NCBI RefSeq assembly: GCF_019443505.1
Contig: NZ_CP080377.1
Span: 3,100,001 to 3,164,000, forward strand
Direction: 5' to 3'
From: Janthinobacterium sp. PAMC25594
Lineage (GTDB): Bacteria; Pseudomonadota; Gammaproteobacteria; Burkholderiales; Burkholderiaceae_D
Length of the DNA stretch: 64,000 nucleotides
The first letter of the stretch is position 1. Each line of letters starts with the position of its first letter. The notes beneath the pieces were generated by a model, which worked only from the letters and a program-made list of their open reading frames with translations, was not told the DNA's origin and ran no database searches. Below are positions 27,710 through 34,865 of the stretch, piece after piece. Position numbers and translations under genes: made by a program.

Positions 27710-29173
27710 TTACAGGGAGACGCCGCGTGCCTGCAAGGCGGCCCGCACGCCGGCACCGTAGGCGGCATCAGCCTGGTCGAAGTGGGCGAGCTGACGCTGC
27801 AAGGTTTCCGGTCGCACCAGACTCAACGGTCCTGCCAGGTTGTCGAACAGGTTTTGCTGCGCCTGGGTGGACATCAACCGGAACAGATTGCCGGCCTGCG
27901 TGTAATCGTCTTCCACGCCGCGTCCATCATAACGGGCCGCGCCGCCGTCGAGCGCCAGCGCCGGTTCACCATGGCCCAGCCCTTGCGGCTGCGTGCCTGC
28001 CGCCGCCACGTTGGCGTAATTCTGCGCCGAACTGCCATTGTGGATGGCCATGCCGCCGTCGCGCTGCTGGTTATGGAAGGGGCAGCGGGCCGCATTCACG
28101 GGCAGATGCTGGTGGTTGGTGCCGACCCGGTACAGCTGGGCGTCGTGGTAGGCGAACAAGCGGCCTTGCAGCATTTTGTCCGGCGAGTATCCCATGCCCG
28201 GCACGGCATTGGCCGGCGAAAACGCCGCCTGCTCGACTTCCGCGTGGTAATTGTCCGGGTTGCGGTTCAGCTCGAAAATACCGACGGGCAGCAGCGGGAA
28301 GTCCGCGTGCGGCCACACCTTCGTCAGGTCGAACGGGTTCCAGCCCGTACGCTGCTCCCAGGCATCAAGTTGCTCCTGCGTCGCCACCTGCAGCTTGACT
28401 TCCCACTGCGGGAAATCGCCGCGTTCGATGGCGCCGAACAGGTCGCGCTGGGCGTAGTCGGGGTCGGCACCGGCCAGGCGGCCCGCTTCCGCCGCAGGTA
28501 AATTTTTGATGCCCTGGCGCGTCTTGAAGTGCCATTTCACGTACACGCGCTGGCCGTCCGCATTGATCAGGCTATACGTGTGGCTGCCGAAGCCATCCAT
28601 GTGGCGGTAGCCGTCCGGCGTGCCCCGGTCCGAGAACAGCATGGTGACCTGGTGCAAGCTTTCCGGCGCATGGCTCCAGAAGTCGAACATCATCTCGGCC
28701 GATTTCAAGTTGCTTTGCGGATCGCGCTTTTGCGTGTGGACAAAGTCAGGAAACTTGATCGGGTCCTTGATGAAGAACATCGGCGTGTTGTTGCCGACCA
28801 GGTCCCAGTTGCCCTCTTCCGTATAAAAACGCACGGCGAAGCCGCGCGGGTCGCGTTCCGTATCTGCACTGCCGCGCTCGCCACCGACGGTGGAAAAGCG
28901 GGCGAAGGTGGCTGTCTGCTTGCCCACTTCGGCAAATAATTTGGCCTTGGTGTAACGCGAAATGTCGTGCGTGACGGTAAAGGTGCCGTAGGCGCCCGAG
29001 CCTTTCGCGTGCACCACGCGCTCGGGGATGCGCTCGCGGTTGAAATGCTGGAGTTTTTCGATCAGGTGAAAGTCTTGCAGCAGCAAGGGGCCGCGGGGGC
29101 CGGCGCTGATGGAATTCTGGTTGTCGGCGACGGGAATACCCGAGGCGGTGCTGAATGGCGGCTGTTGACTCAT
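27710..29173 (-). CDS. katA: Monofunctional haem catalase
   Basis: 487 aa, small-subunit (clade 3-like) catalase. The distal haem His is H55 (RVVHAKGSGAYG) and Asn is N128 (WDLVGNNTPMFF). The proximal Tyr lies in RLFAYHDAQLYRVG, and FARFSTVGGERGSADTERDPRGF is diagnostic. It degrades hydrogen peroxide in the cytoplasm; no signal peptide. It is downstream of a DsbA-family gene with a 93-bp gap holding a large inverted repeat that pairs its ribosome-binding site. Confidence 0.96.
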   Translation of the reverse strand: MSQQPPFSTASGIPVADNQNSISAGPRGPLLLQDFHLIEKLQHFNRERIPERVVHAKGSGAYGTFTVTHDISRYTKAKLFAEVGKQTATFARFSTVGGERGSADTERDPRGFAVRFYTEEGNWDLVGNNTPMFFIKDPIKFPDFVHTQKRDPQSNLKSAEMMFDFWSHAPESLHQVTMLFSDRGTPDGYRHMDGFGSHTYSLINADGQRVYVKWHFKTRQGIKNLPAAEAGRLAGADPDYAQRDLFGAIERGDFPQWEVKLQVATQEQLDAWEQRTGWNPFDLTKVWPHADFPLLPVGIFELNRNPDNYHAEVEQAAFSPANAVPGMGYSPDKMLQGRLFAYHDAQLYRVGTNHQHLPVNAARCPFHNQQRDGGMAIHNGSSAQNYANVAAAGTQPQGLGHGEPALALDGGAARYDGRGVEDDYTQAGNLFRLMSTQAQQNLFDNLAGPLSLVRPETLQRQLAHFDQADAAYGAGVRAALQARGVSL

Positions 29174-29178
29174 GACTG

Positions 29179-29237
29179 CTTTTCCTTCGTTGTTGACTGA
29201 TGGAAGCAGTGTAATGAAGTCAACAACAAAGGAAAAG
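29179..29237 (-). promoter_or_regulatory. katA leader inverted repeat covering the Shine-Dalgarno
   Basis: 20-bp arms 29179-29198 and 29218-29237 are complementary with a single mismatch (G-U possible), with a 19-nt loop. The ATG-proximal arm contains GAAGGAAAAG, the katA ribosome-binding site, 5 nt before the ATG. In RNA this helix would occlude translation initiation; as DNA it could be an operator. Confidence 0.7.
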
Positions 29238-29246
29238 ATAATTGAT

Positions 29247-29261
29247 TTTATCGAATCGATA
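29247..29261. promoter_or_regulatory. Palindrome upstream of katA, possible regulator site
   Basis: A near-perfect dyad centred on ATCGAATCGAT, AT-rich on both sides with ATAG and TATC half-sites of the sort bound by LysR-type regulators. OxyR binding is a reasonable guess for a catalase gene, but the full four-part OxyR spacing is not convincing. Confidence 0.35.
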
Positions 29262-29266
29262 GATAT

Positions 29267-29923
29267 TTACAATGCACAGCCATGGGCGTCACACACGCCA
29301 CCGAGTTGCGCCTGCAACTTCGCCGGCTGGCCCAGATAATCGCCGATGTCGATCACGGACAACTTGCCGCTGCCATCGTCGAGCACGAACGTGGGAAAGC
29401 CCTGGCCGCCCACCTGCGCCAGCAAGGCGCGGCTGGCGTCGATGTGCCGCTGCGTGGCGGCACCCGCCTGCCGCGCATACTCGGCCTGGAAGGCGGCGCC
29501 ATCCATGCCCAGCTCTTGCGCCAGCGCCAGCAGCACGGGCAGGTCGGCGATGCGCAAGCCATCCACGTAATGGGCACGCTGCACGCGCCGCAGCATGTCC
29601 AGGCCCTTGCCTGCCAGGACTTCCGCCGCCAGGATGGCCGTGATCGGCGGTTCGGAATCCATCATGGCCGTGGTGTCGTTCAGCAAGCCGTTGACATAGG
29701 CGTCGCCGAAAGGCTGGCCTGACAGTTGCTCGATACGCCGGTCATGCGGCAGCACATAGCCGCGCCATGCGGGCGTGATCTGACGGCGATTGCTGCCCGT
29801 CATCATGCCGCCGCCGTGGAAGGCCACCGCCAGGCCGGGCACGGCGCGCGCCGCCTCGACCAGCGGCGCCGCGCCGTAGCACCAGCCGCACAGCGGGTCG
29901 AAAATGTAGTGCAGTGTGGGCAT
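29267..29923 (-). CDS. DsbA-family thioredoxin-fold protein (FrnE-like)
   Basis: 218 aa. The active-site CGWC (C12, C15) follows the first strand of the thioredoxin fold (HYIFDPLCGWCYGAAP), with a helical insertion and the cis-Pro loop GGQGFPTFVL near 180. No signal peptide, so it is cytoplasmic. The start at 29923 is chosen for AAGGAAGC in front; an earlier in-frame codon at 29950 overlaps the MBL gene. It sits between an MBL-fold gene and katA, which suggests a redox or stress unit. Confidence 0.88.
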   Translation of the reverse strand: MPTLHYIFDPLCGWCYGAAPLVEAARAVPGLAVAFHGGGMMTGSNRRQITPAWRGYVLPHDRRIEQLSGQPFGDAYVNGLLNDTTAMMDSEPPITAILAAEVLAGKGLDMLRRVQRAHYVDGLRIADLPVLLALAQELGMDGAAFQAEYARQAGAATQRHIDASRALLAQVGGQGFPTFVLDDGSGKLSVIDIGDYLGQPAKLQAQLGGVCDAHGCAL

Positions 29924-29943
29924 GATAGCTTCCTTGTTGCCGC

Positions 29944-30813
29944 TTACCATTTCATTTCACCTTTGGCCACTTTCGCGCTCGTTTCTAAAGCGCCATCGAG
30001 GCCCAGCTTCGGATAGCGCATTTTCATCGCCTCGATCAGTGCGGCCGAATTGGCGGCCTTGGCCGTTTCCGCTTCGAACGTCACCAGGTAGTCGCGCGTA
30101 AAACCGATGCTGTCGGGCGTCAGGGGCGAACCCACCTTGAAGTGACCGGGCACGACGGTGACGGGTTTCAGCGCGGCGATGCCATCGAGCGTCTTGAGCC
30201 AGTCCTGGCGCGATTGCACGCTTTGCGTATCGGCCGTCCAGACGTGCAGGTTGCCAAACAGCACCACGCCGCCGACGACGGCCTTGATCGACGGAATCCA
30301 CACATAGGTGCGCGATGGCGTCGGGCCGGCGATATCGAGCGACTGGCCTTCCAGCGTGATGCGCTGGCCTTTCAACGCTTCGGGAATGACGATGCTGTGC
30401 GGCGCATTGTCTTTCAAAATCGGCCCCCAGTAGGCGACCTTGGCATCCATCTTGCGGCGGATCTCGGCCACGGTGTCCGGCGTGGCGACGATTTTTGCCT
30501 GTGGGAAAGCTGCCTTGATCACGTCGAGGCCAAAGTAAAAATCGGGATCGCTGTGGCTGATGTACACCGTCGTCAGTTTCTTGCCGCTGGCGCGGATCTT
30601 TTCCACCAGCTTTTGCGCTTCGGCGCGGGAAAACTGGGCATCGATCAGCACGGCGTCATGCTTGCCCGCGACCAATACGGAAGCGACGGGGAAGATGGCC
30701 GCTTCGCCCGGGTTGAAGACTTCCAGGGTCAGGGGGGCGCTGGCGGCGGCCGAGGCCGCGCCGGCGGCAAACAGGGTGGAAACAAGAACGCTGCTGATGG
30801 ATTTGGAGAACAT
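29944..30813 (-). CDS. Exported MBL-fold protein with a degenerate metal motif
   Basis: 289 aa. Signal peptide of about 23 residues (LVSTLFAAGAASAAASA). Metallo-beta-lactamase fold: VLIDAQFS, then ISHSDPDFYFG where canonical enzymes have THxHxDH, and VVPGHFKVG with a later conserved His. The HSDPDF version keeps one His and two Asp. A subset of MBL proteins has this motif; catalytic ability is uncertain. First gene of MBL-dsbA-like-katA; a 261-bp divergent gap separates it from the phosphatases. Confidence 0.85.
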   Translation of the reverse strand: MFSKSISSVLVSTLFAAGAASAAASAPLTLEVFNPGEAAIFPVASVLVAGKHDAVLIDAQFSRAEAQKLVEKIRASGKKLTTVYISHSDPDFYFGLDVIKAAFPQAKIVATPDTVAEIRRKMDAKVAYWGPILKDNAPHSIVIPEALKGQRITLEGQSLDIAGPTPSRTYVWIPSIKAVVGGVVLFGNLHVWTADTQSVQSRQDWLKTLDGIAALKPVTVVPGHFKVGSPLTPDSIGFTRDYLVTFEAETAKAANSAALIEAMKMRYPKLGLDGALETSAKVAKGEMKW

Positions 30814-31017
30814 GATGCGCCTTCACAAGATGATTGGGATGCATGCATCTTACGTTGCTTCATTCGGTAGAAAAACCCAATAAAACGCAATAGTTTGTTG
30901 CATATTTCGATGCAATCTACCAATGACTGGCGCGATACGGTGTATTTTTCCAGCAAGGACGTGCGCAAAAGCCGCGCCACCTGCGCCTGCGCAGCAGCGT
31001 CACAAAACATGTCACAG

Positions 31018-31050
31018 CGTCATCAGGGTGTCACATTGGATTGCTATCTT
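31018..31050 (+). promoter_or_regulatory. Probable Pho box and -10 of the alkaline phosphatase operon
   Basis: CGTCATC (31018-31024), a 4-bp spacer and TGTCACA (31029-31035) form the 11-bp-phased direct repeat bound by PhoB. A further TGTCACA lies just upstream (31009-31015), out of phase. TATCTT at 31045-31050 follows by 9 bp, the usual place for the -10 of a PhoB-activated promoter lacking a -35. Confidence 0.6.
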
Positions 31051-31074
31051 GCTAGCTCTTTCAAACCTAGCCGG

Positions 31075-32535
31075 ATGAACCACATGACACGCAGAAAAAT
31101 TTCCGTCGCTGGCTGCAGCGTCGCCATCACCCTGATGCTGGCCGCTTGCGGCAGTGATGCAAAAAAAGAAGAGGTAGTGGCTGAGGCCCCGCCGAAAAAC
31201 GTCATTTTCTTCCTCGGCGATGGCATGGGCCTGACCACCATGACGGCCGCGCGCATCTACTCGGTAGGCGAAGAGGGCGCACTGACCATGGACACCTTGC
31301 CAGAAACGGCCTTCGTCAAGACCTTTTCGAACGATGCGCAAGTCACCGACAGCGCGCCATCGATGGCCGCCTACATGACGGGCGTCAAGATGAACAATGA
31401 AGTCATTTCCATGTCGACCAACACGCTCGCCATCGATCCGGGCAAGGATGTCAACGGCAACAAGCTGGTCAACAAATGCGGCACCGGCAACGGCACGCCC
31501 GCCACCACCTTGCTGGAACTGGCCAAGGCCAAGGGCTACGCAGCCGGCGTCGTCAGCACGACGCGCGTGACGCACGCCACGCCGGCGGCTACCTACTCGC
31601 ACATCTGCCACCGCGACCTGGAAAACGATATCGCCGCAGCGCTCGTGCCAGGCGGCACGGGCTACAACAGCGCTTTGGGCACCACCGGCCTGGAAGTGGT
31701 GCTCGGCGGCGGCGCGCAATTCTTTACGCCATTCAAGAACGGCGGCAAGCGTTCCGACGACCGCGACCTGGTGGCCGAGCTGAAAGCGAAGAGCTACACC
31801 ATCGCCAACAACGCCACCGACTTCAAGGCTGTCGATCCGGCCAAGACGGAGCGCCTGTTCGGCGTGTTCACCTCCAGCCACATGAGCTACGACCTGGACC
31901 GCGATGCGGCCAAGGAACCTAGCCTGGCGGAAATGACCACCAAGGCCATGGATGTATTGGCCAAGAACAAGAAGGGTTATTTCCTGATGGTCGAAGGCGG
32001 CCGCATCGACCATGCGCTGCACGAAACGACGGCCAAGAAGGCCCTGCAAGACACGGTTGCTTTTGACAACGCCATCAAGGCGGCCATCGAAAAAGCCAAG
32101 CTCACCGATCCGACCCTGGCCAATACCCTGATCGTCGTCACGGCCGACCATGACCACACGCTGGTGCTGAACGGCTACGCCAAGCGCACGGGCAAGACGG
32201 CTGCCGGCAACCCTGGCGTGCTGGGCGTGGTGAAGAATTACGTCACCGGCGCGGTCGAAAAAGACCTGGACGGCGCACCGTATTCGATCATCGGCTTCGG
32301 CAATGGCGAAAAGCGCACGCAATCGAGCCGCGCCACCATGGCCAGCCTCGATGAAACCGTCACCAGCGCCAATGATTACCATCAGGAAGCGGTGATCCGC
32401 ACCTCGGTCGGCAATGAAACCCACGGCGGCACCGACGTCTTCCTGGGCGCCATCGGCAAGGGTTCGGAAACCTTCCTGGGCACCATCGAGAACACCACAG
32501 TATTCGGCCTGGTCAAGACCGCCGGCGGTCTGTAA
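31075..32535 (+). CDS. Alkaline phosphatase, lipoprotein form
   Basis: 486 aa from MNHMTRRKIS (ATG at 31084 also possible). Lipobox LAAC gives a lipidated Cys25. Alkaline phosphatase superfamily: metal-binding NVIFFLGDGMG (D49), nucleophile S93 in TDSAPSMAAYMTG, MVEGGRIDHALH, TADHDHT and NETHGGTD. It hydrolyses phosphomonoesters at the cell surface. A Pho-like promoter is upstream, and a close paralogue follows 29 bp after the stop. Confidence 0.93.
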   Translation: MNHMTRRKISVAGCSVAITLMLAACGSDAKKEEVVAEAPPKNVIFFLGDGMGLTTMTAARIYSVGEEGALTMDTLPETAFVKTFSNDAQVTDSAPSMAAYMTGVKMNNEVISMSTNTLAIDPGKDVNGNKLVNKCGTGNGTPATTLLELAKAKGYAAGVVSTTRVTHATPAATYSHICHRDLENDIAAALVPGGTGYNSALGTTGLEVVLGGGAQFFTPFKNGGKRSDDRDLVAELKAKSYTIANNATDFKAVDPAKTERLFGVFTSSHMSYDLDRDAAKEPSLAEMTTKAMDVLAKNKKGYFLMVEGGRIDHALHETTAKKALQDTVAFDNAIKAAIEKAKLTDPTLANTLIVVTADHDHTLVLNGYAKRTGKTAAGNPGVLGVVKNYVTGAVEKDLDGAPYSIIGFGNGEKRTQSSRATMASLDETVTSANDYHQEAVIRTSVGNETHGGTDVFLGAIGKGSETFLGTIENTTVFGLVKTAGGL

Positions 32536-32564
32536 TCCCCAAGAGACAAGAATTGGACAAGCAC

Positions 32565-33974
32565 ATGAAACTCGCATTGAAACCCGCCCTGAAACTCTCC
32601 TTGCTGACCACGCTCGTGGCCGCCAGCGTCGCCAGCGCCTATGCCGCCGACGCCAAGAACGTCATCTTCTTCCTCGGCGACGGCATGGGCCCTTCCGTCG
32701 TGACGGCGGCGCGCATCTTCAAGTACAAGGAAGAAGGCAGCCTGAACATGGACAAGCTGGAACGCACGGCGCGCATCAAGACGTTCTCGCACGATGCGCA
32801 AACGACGGACAGCGCCCCATCGATGGCCGCCTACATGACCGGCGTCAAGATGAACAATGAAGTCATCTCGATGGCGCAGGAAACCATCGCCAAGGAACCC
32901 GGCCGCGACGCCAACGGCAACCTGGGCGTGGACAACTGCCCGGCCGGCGGCAAGAGCGTGCCGACCATCCTGGAACTGGCGAAAGCCAAGGGCAAGGCCG
33001 TGGGCGCCATCACCACCACGGAATTGACGCATGCCACGCCGGCGACGACCTTCTCGCACATCTGCAACCGCAATGCGCAATACGCGATCGCCGCGCAAAC
33101 GGCGCCGGGCGGCGCCGGCTACAACACGGCCCTGGGCGACGGCGTGGACGTGCTGATGGGTGGCGGACGCAACCACTTCACGCCATGGTCGGCCAGCAAC
33201 AAGGGCGGCCGCGCCGACGGCCGCAACCTGTTGACGGAATTCGCGGCCAAGGGCTATACCGTGGCCGCGACGAAAGCGGAAATGCTTGCCGCGCCAGCCA
33301 ACAAGAAGTTCATCGGCCTGTACAGCGCGAAGAGCCACCTCGACTATGAACTGGACCGCACCTCGTCCAAGCCATCGGCCGACGGCGCCAACCAGCCTAG
33401 CCTGTCGGAAATGACGCTGAAAGCCATCGACCTGCTGTCGAAAAACAATGCTGGCTACTTCCTGATGGTCGAAGGCGGCCGCATCGACCACGCTTTGCAC
33501 GGCATCAATGCCAAGCGCGCGCTGGTCGACACCATCGCCTTCGACGACGCCATCAAGGCGGCCATCGACAAGGTCAGGGAAACCGATCCGAAGCTGGAAA
33601 ATACCCTGATCGTCGTCACGGCCGACCACGACCACACCTTGGCGTTCAACGGCTACGGCAAGCGCGGCAACCCTATCCTCGACATCAACCGTAGCTACAA
33701 GGATAACGCGCCAAGCAAGGATGAAGACGGCAATACCTACACCACCCTGGTGTTCGGCAACGGCCCGAACCGCCCTGACCTGCGCACCAACGTCGACAGC
33801 GCCACGGCCCTGTCCGACAACTACCTGCAAGAAACAGGCGTGCGCCTGGCCAGCGAAACCCACGGCGGCGGCGACGTCAAGCTGCTGGCCACGGGCGCCG
33901 GCGCCAAGGCCTTCAAGGGCACGCTGGACAACACCAAGGTATTTGACTTGCTGAAGGCGGCATTCGGCTTCTGA
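32565..33974 (+). CDS. Alkaline phosphatase, periplasmic paralogue
   Basis: 469 aa. Sec signal peptide cleaved near AYA-A27. Same motifs as the upstream gene (D39 in LGDGMG, S83 in TDSAPSMAAYMTG, MVEGGRIDHALH, ADHDHT, ETHGGGD), with long identical stretches, so the pair arose by tandem duplication, but this copy has no lipobox. The ATG at 32565 is used; a TTG at 32553 is less likely. Expected to be co-transcribed under phosphate control. Confidence 0.93.
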   Translation: MKLALKPALKLSLLTTLVAASVASAYAADAKNVIFFLGDGMGPSVVTAARIFKYKEEGSLNMDKLERTARIKTFSHDAQTTDSAPSMAAYMTGVKMNNEVISMAQETIAKEPGRDANGNLGVDNCPAGGKSVPTILELAKAKGKAVGAITTTELTHATPATTFSHICNRNAQYAIAAQTAPGGAGYNTALGDGVDVLMGGGRNHFTPWSASNKGGRADGRNLLTEFAAKGYTVAATKAEMLAAPANKKFIGLYSAKSHLDYELDRTSSKPSADGANQPSLSEMTLKAIDLLSKNNAGYFLMVEGGRIDHALHGINAKRALVDTIAFDDAIKAAIDKVRETDPKLENTLIVVTADHDHTLAFNGYGKRGNPILDINRSYKDNAPSKDEDGNTYTTLVFGNGPNRPDLRTNVDSATALSDNYLQETGVRLASETHGGGDVKLLATGAGAKAFKGTLDNTKVFDLLKAAFGF

Positions 33975-33999
33975 TCTGCATCAACACGGTAACCCCACC

Positions 34000-34029
34000 G
34001 GGGCGGATGGCAGTTTTGCCCTCCGCCCC
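34000..34029 (+). other. Intercistronic hairpin
   Basis: GGGGCGGA pairs with TCCGCCCC (34000-34007 with 34022-34029), 14-nt loop, between the second phosphatase and the next gene. It could set relative expression or act as a weak terminator; no T-tract follows. Confidence 0.5.
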
Positions 34030-34050
34030 TCTGCACGTAAAGGCAACACC

Positions 34051-34776
34051 ATGAAATCGACCCTGATCGCCGTCCTCCTGGCCGCCGGCTTTGCCGCCAG
34101 CGCGCAAGCCGCTCCTGCAACCCCTTCCGCTCCCGCCGACCTGGACCTGGGCATCACTTATTACAGCCGCGTGCTGACGCCGGAAGGCGTGACGCGCGAA
34201 AGCCGCTACGAAGAAAAAATGCTGCGCCGCCCCGGCCACGTGTGGGTCGAGCGCGTGCTGGCGCCGTCGACCGACGCGCATGCCGGCCACAAGCATGGCG
34301 AAACCACCAAAGTCGCGCTGAAGGCCACGCAACATGAACACAAGCACTTCAATCCCGTGCTGATACCGCGTCACGTGATGCTGGAAAAGAACACCGTGCG
34401 CGTGGAATACATCGATGCACACGACAAGATCGTCGTCTCGATTCCCAAGGCCGAGTACGAAAACGTCAATTTCGACGGTTCCTGGGAAAACAGTTTTTAT
34501 TTGCTGGACCCGAAACTGATCACCGCCATGCCACTGTCGAAACAGGCGTCGAACGTGACGGGCGCGCGCTGGCGCGAAGTGGAAAAGAATGGCGTGTTCC
34601 AGCGCATCCTGTGGGATGAGCAAAAACAGATTCCCCTGATCATCGAAAGCGGCGACCGCGCCAACACTTTTTATCGCCGGGTCGACGTCAAGCTGCAGCC
34701 GACCGTCAGCAAGGCGCAGCCGTGGGCGAATTTGCAGAATTACGCGCAGCGCGAGTATTCCGACTACCTGGACTAA
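34051..34776 (+). CDS. Exported protein of unknown function, His-rich segment
   Basis: 241 aa. Sec signal peptide ending AQA-A (about residue 20). No family recognised. Residues about 75-85 read AHAGHKHGE and a second His cluster TQHEHKHF follows near 95, suggesting metal binding. The remainder alternates beta strands (HVMLEKNTVRVEYIDAH, KIVVSIPKAEY). It follows the two metallophosphatases in the same orientation, so a role in zinc supply or phosphatase maturation is possible but unproven. Confidence 0.75.
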   Translation: MKSTLIAVLLAAGFAASAQAAPATPSAPADLDLGITYYSRVLTPEGVTRESRYEEKMLRRPGHVWVERVLAPSTDAHAGHKHGETTKVALKATQHEHKHFNPVLIPRHVMLEKNTVRVEYIDAHDKIVVSIPKAEYENVNFDGSWENSFYLLDPKLITAMPLSKQASNVTGARWREVEKNGVFQRILWDEQKQIPLIIESGDRANTFYRRVDVKLQPTVSKAQPWANLQNYAQREYSDYLD

Positions 34777-34812
34777 GAGCCAGGCTGGCACCAAGTAGCA
34801 TCGGGACGTAAA

Positions 34813-34840
34813 AAAAGCCAGGGAGCGATCCCTGGCTTTT
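34813..34840. terminator. Bidirectional terminator between phosphatase operon and topB
   Basis: AAAAGCCAGGGA pairs with TCCCTGGCTTTT, 4-nt loop, A/T tracts on both sides, between convergent genes. Confidence 0.9.
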
Positions 34841-34865
34841 GTCTGCCTGTCTGGCTGGCGCCCGA

